64,000 nucleotides of DNA, taken from NCBI GenBank assembly GCA_007449985.2, contig VIIQ02000581.1, positions 806,001 to 870,000 of the forward strand, in the 5' to 3' direction. A model generated the notes under the pieces. That model was not told where the DNA came from. It ran no database searches and saw nothing but the letters and a program-made list of their open reading frames with translations. The translations under genes were made by a program, and so were the position numbers. This document shows positions 9,779 through 21,117 of this stretch, piece by piece; the stretch's first letter is position 1; the number at the start of each line of letters is the position of its first letter. This DNA comes from Desmodesmus armatus (taxonomy: Eukaryota > Chlorophyta > Chlorophyceae > Sphaeropleales > Scenedesmaceae).

Positions 9779-10756
9779 CCTGCACAAGGGTGTGTGGCGT
9801 GTGGTGTGCCTTGCAGCCATCAATGCTATGGACAAGCTTTTGATGGTGGGGTTTGTCCGAACGGCCCCCTTCCGTACTGGTTGTGTCCATCCGCTGCTGG
9901 GTTCAGTTGCAACGTAGTTGCGTGCGAAACCCTTGTAACACCTTCATTCTAATGCTATGGACATGGGTCGGAAGGCAGCCAACTTTGCGGGTTTGCAGCA
10001 GCATCGAGGAGCGGTAGACGCAGCGCAGCAGCAGCTTCCAGCAGTCCCCGATGATCAGCAGCTCATCACTGACCTCTTGCAGCCTGCAGCCCTCTCTGAC
10101 TTGCAGCAGCAGCATCAGGAGCAGGTCCAGCAGCGCCGGCAGGCGCTCACGCAGCTTGAGCAGCAGCAGCGGCAGCAGCAAGCCGCTGCTAAACTGGAGG
10201 AAGTGAAGCGGCAGGCAGTAGCCCGCTTTTGGGAGTTGTTGCAGGATTTTGTTGTGTTGCGTGTGGCTCCAGCGTCTTGGTTCCCCCAGCTGGCCCCTGA
10301 CCACCCTTTTTTGCGGGTGAACAGTGATCTGTTGGGAGTTCACTGTGCTTCTCCAGCCTTGCCTGATGGTTGACTGCCTTGCATGTCTCCTGTTGTGCTT
10401 GGTGTTTCTGGTTGCTTTACCCTGTTAGCCGACGGGGCGGGGGCAGTGATGCATGTGCCAGCTTGGGTTGGGTCTGCTAGTCATGCTTGCATTGCCATGT
10501 CAGCTCTTGAACTGCCTGCTTGTCTGCGTCAGCATGTGCATGTGCGATCTTGGCCGCGCATCCGTTCGCTTTATGCCTTGTGCGTGTTTCATGCTAACAC
10601 AGCTTGTGTGCCACAGGTGGTTGGGCTGTCTTGAGTAGGATTGGTGGCGCCTTGAGTTACAAGGGCGGGACATGGATTGGGTCCCGGGGCTTGCATCGGG
10701 TTGGCTGGGTCCTTGAGGCCTCTTTGTAACGAACACTGACTGAACACTGACTGACC
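9779..10756 (+). mobile_element. LINE family A, copy 3, split by a second insertion
   Basis: Same organisation as copy 2: a 5' stub (HKGVWRVVCLAAINAMD), an insertion at AATGCTATGGAC (9834-9953), then an intact C-terminal frame 9957-10373 and a 3' UTR with an ACTG tail ending near 10756. The open frames of all three copies differ by only a few bases, so they are young or have been homogenised. Confidence 0.8.
9834..9953 (+). mobile_element. Short (TTC)-type LINE insertion at the same host site
   Basis: About 120 bp ending GAAACCCTTGTAACACCTTC, flanked by AATGCTATGGAC on both sides. Its last 60 bp are clearly related to, but diverged from, the family F terminus at 8760-8820 (GTTGCA, CGTAG, TTGCGTG and TGTAAC blocks in the same order). 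Confidence 0.7.
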
Positions 10757-10830
10757 GCGCAAATTCAGGGTAGCGGCTGGTCACCATTTTGGCCTTTCAA
10801 ACGCCAATTCATGATGGTTTTGTTGTGACA
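10757..10830 (+). repeat. Dispersed repeat R1
   Basis: Inverted counterpart of 5525-5602, immediately after a LINE A (ACTG)n tail. The same tail-R1 arrangement recurs at 20281-20372, so tail and R1 may have been copied together. Confidence 0.65.
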
Positions 10831-11443
10831 GGTTGTTTTTTTTTCGCACCTTCCGTAGGGTCAATATAATGGTCTGAGGGCTGCAGGTGGGAGCGTCTTC
10901 CCCTACGGACCGCACAGGTCGATCCCAGTGTACCTTCGTCTGTATGGCCTGTGCTCAATCAGAGGACGCCCTGGAGCTTTGCAACGTTTTCTTTCCAATG
11001 TTTTTATTCAATACCCTGGTCTCCTGGCCAGGATGTCCACTCTCCGACATCGTCCAATGGTGCCATCGCTGATGATGGTTATCAACTCTGCACAGCAACT
11101 TTCTCCGGGGCGCGTGATGGACTTTTCAGGGCTGGTTGCCGGTTTACAGACTCAAACCGGGGGCAGCGTGCCCTTGGAGCAGTGGACGGTGACGTTCTAT
11201 TTGTCAAGTCACATCGATGGTGCAGCAGTGGTGTGACGTGCTGGTTGTCTTCAAGGACGCAGGGACTGTTGTGTTCCGCAGCAGCTGTGCTTTCGGGGTT
11301 GTCATCATCCCCATTGTTGGCCCCTTGGCTTGGCAGGCCTGGGGAAGTGCCTTGGGAGGATGCCCATGCATGTTATGGGGCAGTTGCCCTTGTGGCATGC
11401 TGCCTACTTTGCCATGACTGGTCATGCATGACAGACGGTAGCA
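10831..11443 (+). other. Unassigned stretch inside the repeat cluster
   Basis: No recognisable gene. Short open frames (for example 10928-11236) show no motif I know. A small inverted repeat, CCGTAGGG at 10853 with CCCTACGG at 10910, frames the left end. It may be the eroded body of a family B element, because family B 3' UTR sequence follows directly. Confidence 0.4.
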
Positions 11444-12131
11444 CAGGCACAGCCAGGGTGGTGCCTCATGCTTTGCGAAGGGTTGTTTCTCATCTTTGTT
11501 GCTGCCTGCAGCAGCAAGTGGAGGCATCAGCTGTGCGCAAATTTGTGGTAGCCATGAGAGTGCGGGATGGTTGTGTTTGATGCTTTTCCATCCAGCTGTG
11601 TGTTTCGATGCAGTTGTAGTCATATCAGCCAAATTCCCTGCCTAATGCTGTCTCATCTTCCCCTATGCACATCCTTTTGCGTCCTGGTTGGAGCACACAT
11701 TTTTCAACAGCGTGGGATGAGGGGGTGCAGTGTTAGCAGTTGTGCTTGCAGGCAGGGCTGAGGTTGCGTGCATGCTGCTACCTGCTGTCAGAGGTGTCAG
11801 GGCGGTCCGAGTCGCCTGCATACAGTGTTTGCTTGTGGTATGTGCATGTGCTTTCTCATGGACAGTTCCTGTTCATGTGCTTTCCACAAGGCCGCATCAT
11901 TCCATGCTCTATGCCTTGCCCATGGACAGTGCTTAGCTTGCTTCATGTCATGTGCATGCATGCCCCTTGCTAAACCCTTGTTGTGCCCATAGGTGTCCAC
12001 TGTCCTGTCACTGAACCTGACTGAAGTTTTGGTGGCGCCTATGTTACTTTGGGGGGCATAATGGATTGGTGTGCCCGGTTGCCAATGGTCGGCAGCTTAA
12101 GTCCCAAATTGACGGGGCCTCTTGTAACAAA
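11444..12131 (+). mobile_element. LINE family B, 3' UTR fragment
   Basis: A + strand counterpart of 4525-5215, running into GGTGGCGCCTATGTTAC and ending CTTGTAACAAAT before the (CA)n array. Non-coding; the apparent short frames simply mirror the other copy. Confidence 0.8.
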
Positions 12132-12348
<217 letters not shown>

Positions 12349-12356
12349 CTAAATTG

Positions 12357-12518
12357 CTCTGTGTGTATCGCAGGTACTTGCTGAAAAAGGCAGGTCATAG
12401 GTGGCGCCTTGTTACTTTTGGGGGGATAATGGATTGGTGTCCCCGGTTGCCACTGGTCGGCAGCTTATGGTCTGGATTGACAGGCCCCAATGTAACACAA
12501 ATCATCATCATCATCATC
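12357..12518 (+). mobile_element. (ATC)n-tailed LINE 3' end
   Basis: Reads CTCTGTGTGTATCGCAGG, GGTGGCGCCTTGTTAC, then CCCCAATGTAACACAAATC and ATC repeats. It is 5'-truncated into the (CA)n array and followed directly by the long LINE copy. Confidence 0.85.
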
Positions 12519-14713
12519 GTGCTTTTGTTAAGGCCTGCAGCACGCATGCGTTTTGCACAGCAACAGCAACAGCAACAGGATACTCCCGGGCATGAGCTGC
12601 AGACAGTCTTGTCTGCCACAGTTTTGGGAGTGTGCATTGGAGGTGATGGAGAGCAATCCTGGGACCGTAATGTTGAGGGTGTTATGTGTGCCCTCTCGCG
12701 TCTCTCGTGTTTGACGCAGCTCTCTGCTTTTGGAAGGGGACTGGCTGCTGCATCTTATGGTATATCCAAGTTGTTGTACTGTGCAGAGTTTGCTAACCCC
12801 CTTCTACTCAACAGTGTCAGCATTTGTCTGCAGCAGTGGCAAAGCTGGTGGATGGGGGGGGTGGCACCAGATACCCCAGGCCGTAGGTTTGCTGGGGTGA
12901 GTGCCACCCTCCTGCAGGGCAAGCCCAAGGTTGGAGGCTTCGGGGTTCTGCCTTGGCTACAGCACATTCGGGCTCGCCATGCTTGGTGGGCCGCAAAGTT
13001 TATTACTGCTCCTGCAGTATCCACTGAGCCGTGGGTGTTGTTGGGTAGAGCAATGTTGCGCCGGGCATGCCCATGGTGGGGGCCCCTTGCATGCTTGGAT
13101 TGCTCGTGTGTAGATCAACGCCCTGACACAACTAATTATTCTGGCAACCCTGTGGCCCCCGTGCGCGGTGCTGGTGCAGTACCTGCCACTTTGCGGAGGT
13201 TATTAAAGGGTTTGCAAGCTTTGGGGCCGGCTCAGGTGTTGTCTTATCCACAAGGGCCTGCAGATGATGGTGCATCCGGTTCCACCTTGCACCTGCAACC
13301 TGGCCCTTGGTGTGCTGATGCCCCAATCTGGGGTAATCTGTTTACAGCAGTCCCCCACCGCTCTTATGGTAATGGGCCGAGGGGTTTGCAGGTGTTGCCA
13401 CGCCCTAGGTACATCCACCCTCACCAAATGAGTGGTGGCTACTTGCGGGGTGTGTTGTCTACTGTGGGGGATGTGGTGCGTGCTGTTCGTGTTGTGGCGC
13501 CTTTGGCTGCCAGAGACCCATATCGGGGCCCTTGGGCGGATGCGGATAGTGAGATGGACGATCTCAACATGTTGTTGGCAGCCTTACCGCCCGGGTGGCG
13601 TCAGGCTGCTGAAGCAGCCACTTCTTCCACATCTGCTGTATTGGAAGCGTACCTGCAGTCGGATGGCTTGTCAGGCAGGACTTTTGAAAAGCCACCCACA
13701 CAACAGGAATTGCAGGTTGAGAGTGACATGGCAGCATGTATGGGTTGGAAAATTGGTAGGCGTGTCCCGGTCACTCTTGGTGCATTCACTGTCAAGTTGG
13801 GTACAGAGCTTCAATTACGGCCCTTGAACTCTTTGCGCGAGTCGTATCAGGTGGATTTTGTGGATGAGTTTGCTCCTTTGTTGGATGGGGCAACCCTGAT
13901 GCAATGAGCGTGCATCTTGGTGCTGTGAATGCTGCTCAACGCCAGCTTTGGCGTGTGCGGTGGGATAATAGCTTTAAGGAGGTGTATTGGCGCCTGGTTT
14001 TGAATGGCTTGGCCTGTGGTGAGCGGTTACACCAGGAGGCGGGTGAGTGGGTGTGTGGCGCTAGGCCTACTGGCCTACCCGCAGGTCGCCGTCATCATTA
14101 TTGGGATTGCCCTGTGGCTCAGTCGGTGGTCGAGGCATTGACGCAGCAGTTGCCGGGTGGGTGGTGTTGTGGTGCTTTGAGGCCGTGGCATGTGTTGCTC
14201 ATGGAGCGGCCTAGAGGTGTATCTACTGCTTGCACCCTGCACAAGGGTTTGTGGCAGGTTGTTTGCCTTGCTGCTATCAATGCCATGGACTTGGGCCGTA
14301 GAGCAGCGTGCCAGATTGGTGTGCAGCAGAAAAAGCAGCGTGCAGCTACAGCCGCAGCCCTCAGGGCTGCTGCGGTACAGGTCCCACATGGCCAACTGCA
14401 CATCACTGACATTTTTCAGCCTGCACCTCTAACCCCTACTCAGCAACAGCATCAGCAACAGATACGGCAGCGTCAACAGTTGCTTTTGCAGCAGCAACAA
14501 CAGCAGCAGCAAGAGGCTGCTGCTGCTCAGTTGGCTGAGGTTCAGCAGCAAGCAGTGTCCTACTTTTGGGAGCTATTGGAGGATTTTGTGGCCCTAGAGG
14601 CAGCCCCCAAGTCCTGGTTCCCTCAGGTCTCCCCTAGCCACCCACTTCTGTGTGTGTCTGGAGAATCGACCTTGAGTGTTCACCGTGTTGTTGTTGTGCC
14701 AGCAGTTGACTGA
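12519..14713 (+). pseudogene. LINE E ORF2-type protein, C-terminal part, frameshifted
   Basis: Two frames cover the region. The first (to the stop at 13905-13907) holds a post-RT thumb/connection region, including LSAFGRGLAAASYGISKLLY, then SYQVDFVDEFAPLL. The second (from about 13890 to 14713) continues with WRLVLNGLACGERLH, a zinc-knuckle-like CGA...HHYWDCP segment of the zf-RVT type, HKGLWQVVCLAAINAMD, a Gln-rich coiled coil and FWELLEDFVALEAAPKSWFP. Copy 2 at 15.5 kb reads GATAGGGGC where this copy has GATGGGGC, so a one-base deletion near 13888 broke the frame. The protein would have bound LINE RNA and primed reverse transcription; this copy is dead. Confidence 0.8.
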
Positions 14714-15141
14714 TTCTCTGTTGACATTTGCCCCTGTTTCCTTGTTCATCTGTTGCTTATACCAATATGTTTTGGCTAATGAAGTTGAGGAGGCAGTGTC
14801 AATGTGTACTTGTCTTGCTTGCATTTTGCACAGCTTTGCTGCACTCTTACTTGTACATGCTCAGTGTGAGCACTGGACAGCAAGAGCCTGTCACTGAGTC
14901 ATGCTTGCCATGTTCATGTGCGCTTCACAAGGCCGCATCTTTCCATGCTCGATGCCTTGCACATGCTTGCATGTCAGTTAACTCTGTGTGTATCGCAGGT
15001 ACTTGCTGAAAAAGGCAGGTCATAGGTGGCGCCTTGTTACTTTTGGGGGGATAATGGATTGGTGTCCCCGGTTGCCACTGGTCGGCAGCTTATGGTCTGC
15101 ATTGACAGGCCCCAATGTAACACAAATCATCATCATCATCA
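12519..15141 (+). mobile_element. LINE family E, copy 1 (longest, 5'-truncated)
   Basis: Begins directly after the ATC tail of the previous element. It contains about 2.2 kb of coding sequence (12519-14713), a 3' UTR of about 400 bp with AACTCTGTGTGTATCGCAGG and the GGTGGCGCC module, and its own (ATC)n tail near 15126-15141. The reverse-transcriptase catalytic core is missing because of the 5' truncation. Confidence 0.85.
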
Positions 15142-15294
15142 CTGTCCTGTCACTGAACCTGACTGAAGTTCTGGTGGCGCCTATGTTACTTTGGGGGGCA
15201 TAATGGATTGGTGTGCCCGGTTGCCAATGGTCCCGAATTGACGGGGCCTCTTGTAACAAATCACACACACACACACACACACAACACACACACA
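15142..15294 (+). mobile_element. LINE family B 3'-end-only copy with (CA)n tail
   Basis: Starts ACTGTCCTGTCACTGAACC directly after the ATC tail, carries GGTGGCGCCTATGTTAC and ends in about 35 bp of CA repeats. Confidence 0.8.
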
Positions 15295-15428
15295 CGAAAA
15301 AGGCAGGTCATAGGTGGCGCCTTGTTACTTTTGGGGGGATAATGGATTGGTGTCCCCGGTTGCCACTGGTCGGCAGCTTATGGTCTGGATTGACAGGCCC
15401 CAATGTAACACAAATCATCATCATCATT
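15295..15428 (+). mobile_element. (ATC)n-tailed LINE 3'-end-only copy
   Basis: Starts GAAAAAGGCAGGTCATAGG right after the CA tail and ends in ATC repeats at about 15415-15428. Confidence 0.8.
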
Positions 15429-15429
15429 C

Positions 15430-16745
15430 TTGACCGTGAACTCTTTGCACAAGTCGTATCAGGTGGATTTTGTGGATGAGTTTGCTCCTTTGTTGGATAG
15501 GGGCAACCCTGATGCAATGAGCGTGCATGTTGGTGCCGTGAATGCTGCTCAACGCCAGCTTTGGCGTGTGCGGTGGGATAATAGCTTTAAGGAGGTGTAT
15601 TGGCGCCTGGTTTTGAATGGCTTGGCCTGTGGTGAGCGGTTACACCAGGAGGCGGGTGAGTGGGTGTGTGGCGCTAGGCCTACTGGCCTACCCGCAGGTC
15701 GCCGTCATCATTATTGGGATTGCCCTGTGGCTCAGTCGGTGGTCGAGGCATTGACGCAGCAGTTGCCGGGTGGGTGGTGTTGTGGTGCTTTGAGGCCGTG
15801 GCATGTGTTGCTCATGGAGCGGCCTAGAGGTGTATCTACTGCTTGCACCCTGCATAAGGGTGTGTGGCAGGTTGTTTGCCTTGCTGCTATTAATGCCATG
15901 GACTTGGGCCGTAGAGCAGCGTGCCAGATTGGTGTGCAGCAGAAAAAGCAGCGTGCAGCAACAGCCGCAGCCCTCAGGGCTGCTGAGGTACGGGTTCCAC
16001 ACGGCCAACTGCGCATCACTGACATTTTTCAGCCTGCACCTCTAACCCCTACTCAGCAACAGCATCAGCAACAGATACGGCAGCGTCAACAGTTGCTTTT
16101 GCAGCAGCAACAACAGCAGCAGCAAGAGGCTGCTGCTGCTCAGTTGGCTGAGGTTCAGCAGCAAGCAGTGTCCTACTTTTGGGAGCTATTGGAGGATTTT
16201 GTGGCCCTAGAGGCAGCCCCCAAGTCCTGGTTCCCTCAGGTCTCCCCTAGCCACCCCTTTCTGTGTGTGTCTGGGGATTCGACCTTGAGTGTTCACCGTG
16301 TTGTTGTTGTGCCAGCAGTTGATTGATTCTCTGTTGACATTTGCCCCTGTTTCCTTGTTCATCTGTGCTTACACCAATATGTTTTGGCTAATGAAGTTGA
16401 GGAGGCAGTGTCAATGTGTACTTGTCTTGCTTGCATTTTTCACAGCCTTGCTGCACTCTTACTTGTACACGCTCACACTGGACAGCAAGAGCCTGTCACT
16501 GAGTCATGCTTGCCATGTTCATGTGCGTTTCACAAGGCCGCATCTTTCCATGCTCGATGCCTTGCACATGCTTGCATGTCTGTTAACTCTGTGTGTATCG
16601 CAGGTACTTGCTGAAAAAGGCAGGCCATAGGTGGCGCCTTGTTACTTTTGGGGGGATAATGGATTGGTGTCCCCAGTTGCCGCTGGTCGGCAGCTTATGG
16701 TCTGGATTGACAGGCCCCAATGTGACACAAATCATCATCATCATC
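15430..16745 (+). mobile_element. LINE family E, copy 2 (5'-truncated, C-terminal frame intact)
   Basis: Contains an uninterrupted frame of about 298 codons (15433-16326) that starts inside the protein (SYQVDFVDEFAPLL) and runs through the zinc-knuckle-like HHYWDCP segment, the HKGVWQVVCLAAINAMD motif, the Gln-rich coiled coil and FWELLEDFVALEAAPKSWFP to a stop. It is nearly identical to copy 1 but lacks its frameshift. The 3' UTR ends in the GGTGGCGCC module and an ATC tail at about 16731-16745. Confidence 0.85.
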
Positions 16746-17468
16746 GCACTCTTACTTGTACACGCTCACACTGGACAGCAAGAGCCTGTCACTGAGTCAT
16801 GCTTGCCATGTTCATGTGCGTTTCACAAGGCCGCATCTTTCCATGCTCGATGCCCTGCACATGCTTGCATGTCTGTTAACTCTGTGTGTATCGCAGGTAC
16901 TTGCAGGTCATAGGTGGCGCCTTGTTACTTTTGAAAAAGGCAGGTCATAGGTGGCGCCTTGTTACTTTTGGGGGGATAATGGATCGGTGTCCCCAGTTGC
17001 CACTGGTCGGCAGCTTATGGTCTGGATTGACAGGCCCCAATGTAACACAAATCATCATCAACGTCGCGTATGGTCTGGATTGACAGGCCCCATTGTAACA
17101 CAAATCATCATCATCATCGCGTTGAGGAGGCAGTGTGAATGTGTACTTGTCTTGCTTGCATTTTGCACAGCCTTGCTGCACTCTTACTTGTACACGCTCA
17201 CACTGGACAGCAAGAGCCTGTCACTGAGTCATGCTTGCCATGTTCATGTGCGTTTCACAAGGCCGCATCTTTCCATGCTCGATGCCTTGCACATGCTTGC
17301 ATGTCTGTTAACTCTGTGTGTATCGCAGGTACCTGCTGAAAAAGGCAGGTCATAGGTGGCGCCTTGTTGCTTTTGGGGGATAATGGATTGGTGTCCCCAG
17401 TTGCCACTGGTCGGCGGCTTATGGTCTGGATTGACAGGCCCCAATATAACACAAATCATCATCATCAT
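16746..17468 (+). mobile_element. Three nested (ATC)n-tailed 3' ends
   Basis: Copies at about 16746-17060, 17066-17118 (only about 50 bp of element) and 17119-17468, each ending in CCC(A/C)AT(G/A)TAACACAAATC with ATC repeats and the next starting at once. In the first, a 30-bp piece including GGTGGCGCCTTGTTACTTTTG is duplicated at 16905-16935. Confidence 0.8.
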
Positions 17469-17469
17469 C

Positions 17470-18048
17470 GCGTTTACAGCAGCAGCAGCAGCAGCAGCAG
17501 CAGCTTTGGCTGGATCAGCAGCAGTCCGCTGAGTCAGCAGGCAGGTGCTGGTGTGCAGCAGCAGTGGCAGCAGAACACAGGCAAGGGCCGTGCAGTGGCC
17601 TTGGGCCTGGTTGTAGGGGGCAGTGTTGCTGGCCTGTGAACGGTGCAGGTGCTTGGGCGCGCTGACTTGGGGCAGCCCGGTATACAAAGGTGTCGCTCTG
17701 ACACCCCGGGCACCTGTCTTGGGGGTGTGTATCGCAACACAGCTAGAGCCTTTCTTCCACATTGTGTTCGAAGTGGTCGCCCCGGGGGCATGGGGGTGTG
17801 TGTTCAGCTTGGTACTGGTGGAATCCCTCTTGTCTGTGTGGCTGGCTTTGTGGGGTTGAAGCCTTGCCTGTGGTCCCCTCCTTTCAGACAGTCTCCTCTG
17901 CAGACATCTATGGTGGCGGGTTCTCTCCTTTCCGTGCTGTTTGTTCCCGTCCTTGTAGGTCCTGCAAAGGACTTTGATTCCATTCCGATGCTGGGTGTCG
18001 TTGCAGCGTAGCTGCGTGTGTCGCCCTGTAACCCCTTCTTCTTCTTCT
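17470..18048 (+). mobile_element. LINE family F, longest copy, (TTC)n-tailed
   Basis: Begins after an ATC tail. It holds the end of a Ser/Gln-rich frame (stop at 17637-17639, last residues VALGLVVGGSVAGL), then a 3' UTR matching 8474-8820, and ends CGCCCTGTAACCCCTTCTTC with TTC repeats. Confidence 0.7.
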
Positions 18049-18490
18049 GAGGTTCAGCAGCAAGCAGTGAGTCACTTTTGGGAGCTTTTGGAGGATTTTG
18101 TAGCCCTACAGGCAGCCCCCAAGTCCTGGTTCCCTCAGATCCCACCCAGCCACCCCTTCTTGCGTGTGACTGGGGACTCGATCTTGAGTGTTCACCGTGT
18201 TGCTATTGTACCAGGAGCTGATTGAGTTTCTGGTTGGCATGTCCCCTGTTCTTTGTGCACATGATGCTTTTCACATTTAAGCTTGGCCACAGAAGTTAAG
18301 GTGGCAGTGTGGATTTGTGCATGCTTTGCTTGCTTGTTGCACAGCCTCGCTGCATTTGCTACATGTCCATCTCCACACTGAAACAGCAGTGGCCTGTCAC
18401 TCAGTCATGCGTGTTCATGTTCATGTGCGTTCCACAAGGCCGCATCTTTCAATGCTGTATGCCTTGCACATGCTTGCATGTCTTATATAT
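18049..18490 (+). mobile_element. LINE family C fragment
   Basis: Directly after the TTC tail, a short frame (18049-18225) encodes EVQQQAVSHFWELLEDFVAL and QAAPKSWFPQIPPSHPFLRV and then stops. It is about 80% like family E but distinct. The following 3' UTR resembles family E and ends in a TATATATA stretch near 18486 rather than a canonical tail, so the copy is cut at its 3' side. Confidence 0.75.
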
Positions 18491-18712
18491 ATATATTTAA
18501 GGGCCTCATTGAGAGACGGAAAATAAAAATAAAATTCTGTGCTGTTTGTTGTCGACAGAAAAACAAAAAACAAGGCTCCCATGACAAAAATAAAAAAGGT
18601 ATGGGGGAATAGCACGCACAGGCTTTGCTGTGCATGTGTAGTGTTGTTGCGAACCCGGTGGGTGGGGGGGGGGTAAACTACCATACTATGGTAGTTTATA
18701 TCATATCAGCAT
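18491..18712. repeat. AT-rich block with a perfect 25-bp palindrome
   Basis: Unlike its GC-richer surroundings this block is A-rich (18520-18600). It ends in a perfect inverted repeat, TAAACTACCATA-C-TATGGTAGTTTA, at 18674-18698. It could be the terminus of a DNA transposon; I found no matching second end. Confidence 0.5.
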
Positions 18713-19800
18713 CTATGATAGATGCTGGTGGCAGTGCTTGAACGAGCGTGCATGGATGGGACAACCCACACATAAGTAGAAAAAAGAAAGGAGGGGAGAC
18801 TGACTGCACACGATAAGTAACGAGGCCGAACAGGTTACAAGCATCTCCCAGGTGCAGCATGAGATGTGCCTTTGGGTAATGGCAATCTGGTACAGCTGCT
18901 GCTGCAGCAGCACAGGTGAGCCACTTCTGCACGCGGACGCGATAGACTGTCCAGTTAGTGCTGACGTCAAATTTAGGCCCTGGGTGTGGGATTGCGTGCT
19001 CTGCGGGGCGCTGCCTGGGCGCAACCGGCTGCTGCATGGGAGAGATCGAGGGCTGAGGGGGCCGGGTGCGTGTGCAGGCTCATCGCCGATGGGGACAGGC
19101 AAATGCATTGCAACAAGCATGTTATCCTCATGAGAAAGGCGTAGGAACTGATCAATGAAACGATCACATAGGGCCCCACTCCTGTCATCCCTGTCCGCGT
19201 CAGCACAACCGTCCTCCATGCTATCGTCCTGTGGGGCCTGTGAGTCTGGCAAGCTCCCCCAATGTCGTCTGCATTAACTGGTCAAGTGTTTCCATTCCGT
19301 CATCATGCAAGGGTGAAGCCGGCATGTCGCTGAAATCGTCCGACAAGGATGGATCGATGTGCTCCGGCACCAATGAAGTGAACTGAGCGTACTGTGGACT
19401 GCAGCATGACAAGTGCAATATAATTGTATCGGAACTGGTCCTTGAATCCTACTTACGCCCCAGCACCACTCCTCGACCGTGGGACAAACCCTTAACCCCA
19501 AAAGGCCCAGAATTGCCCTGGCTGGAGCCATCTGTAGATCTGTTTCCCTTGTAGCTTGACGTATGTGCAGTAGGATGTGGCGCAAGCTCCAGATGGAAGG
19601 GCCATGAACACTATTGATGCAGTTGGCTCAGGCAGTCCAGCACATATTTGCCGCCGCTCGACACTGCGACACCCTTACATCTGCGCGCATTCACCCCCAG
19701 CTGGTGCATCTGGTTTGCTAGGTCATGCAAGCGGAAGGCGGGCAGTTTGGTGAATGCGTACAACCATTCTCACAGCAGTCACAGATAGGTGTGAAATGTG
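18713..19800 (-). pseudogene. Unrecognised coding remnant, several exon-like pieces
   Basis: On the - strand, open pieces in changing frames look protein-like. They include HDLANQMHQLGVNARRCKGV (near 19700), SIWSLRHILLHIRQATRETD and APARAILGLLGLRVCPTVEE with a possible donor GGC|GTAAGT near 19457, FTSLVPEHIDPSLSDDFSDM (near 19350), and CDRFIDQFLRLSHEDNMLVA (near 19150). I do not recognise the family. Its position between LINE debris and an AT-rich palindrome suggests a transposon-borne or degenerate gene. Phases of the suggested junctions do not all agree, so it may be broken. Confidence 0.35.
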
Positions 19801-19945
19801 ACCCAGTTCAACAGTTCACTACACCAGCCGATGCCAGACCCGGCTTGGCAGGCTGGGGTGGGGCTTACGTTTCTGCTAGCTGCCGGCTCAGCGCATTGTG
19901 AAGGACAGCCACACCACATTTTATTTTGCGTCTTTGCCCGCGCGC

Positions 19946-20460
19946 TCATTAACTCTGTGTGTCTTTGCAGGTACTGCTGAGATATGCAGGTCGGTGGCGC
20001 TTTGTTAATTTTGGGGGATAATGGACTGGTGTCCCCGGTTGCCAATGGTCGGCAGCTTATGGCCTGAACTGACAGGCCCCATGTAACACAACTACTACTA
20101 CAAAAAACTGCGCGGGCTAACTCTGTGTGTCTTTGCAGGTACTTGCTGAAAAATGCAGGTCGGTGGCGCTTTGTTACTTTTGGGGGGATGATGGATTGGT
20201 GTCCCCGGTTGCCAATGGTCAGCTTATGGCCTGAACTGACAGGCCCCATGTAACACAACTACTACTACTGCGCGGGCCTCTTTGTAACGAACACTGACTG
20301 CCTGACCGCACAAAATACGGCAGCAGCTGGTCACCATTTTGGCCTCCCAACCGCCTATTTATGATGCTGTTGTTACTGTGATGTCCTCGGCTGCCACTGG
20401 TCGGCAGCTGCTGGTCTGAATTGACAGACCCCAATGTAACACAAATAATCATCATCATTC
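19946..20460 (+). mobile_element. Cluster of 3'-end-only LINE copies, (CTA)n-, (ACTG)n- and (ATC)n-tailed
   Basis: Two copies (about 19946-20105 and 20115-20270) carry GTCGGTGGCGCTTTGTTA and end CCATGTAACACAACTACTAC. A stub of a LINE A end (20271-20303, CTTTGTAACGAACACTGACTG) is followed by repeat R1 (20304-20372). An (ATC)n-tailed end closes the cluster at 20385-20458. Confidence 0.7.
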
Positions 20461-21117
20461 AATGGCAAAATGGCAAGACAGCCCTCTGCCTTGCTCTCTT
20501 CTGGCACTCCCCTCCTGGGCTGAGTCAACATGCAATGGAACACACACACGCCTGAAGCTTCCAAGTCAGCGGGCTGAAGCACTGAGCCTTTTGAACAGCA
20601 GCCACTCAATGCAGGGCCGCCACGGTTGCACAACATCCCAGTGGCAGTCCCACTCCCAGCAAACAATGGACGCGATCCAGACAACTCGGCACACCCGGCC
20701 ACCACATCCTGACACACCCACACCCCGGGGGGGGGGGGGTGTCTGCCTTGCACAGGGCAAAGCGCCTTGGCATCCCTTGCACAGCGCTAAACACTCTCAA
20801 CAAACCCCAAGGAAACAGTGCGTGTTTTGCAAGCACCAGTTGTTAGCAACGGCTGCCAGTGTGACGGTTGTCCTTCCTGCATCACAGTTGAGGCATGCAA
20901 CGCTGACACCAGCAAAGTGTTCGGCAGCAAGTCCACAAACCAGAACCATACCACTCTGAACAAGAACCAGCTTATGCAGCTAAATAAAAAACGACAGGAG
21001 ATTCTTACAGCACTCTACGACAGCACTAAACCAGAATACATACATTCACGACCACACAACAGGGCTCACACTGCACATAAAAAACACCAAGTTCTGTGCA
21101 ACAGCGACTCCAGACCC
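20461..21117. other. 3' flank of the ABC1K gene
   Basis: No coding frame I can support. On the - strand a TGTAA motif (21005-21009) lies about 110 nt past the ABC1K stop and is a plausible poly(A) signal. A run of 13 G sits near 20730. Confidence 0.5.
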
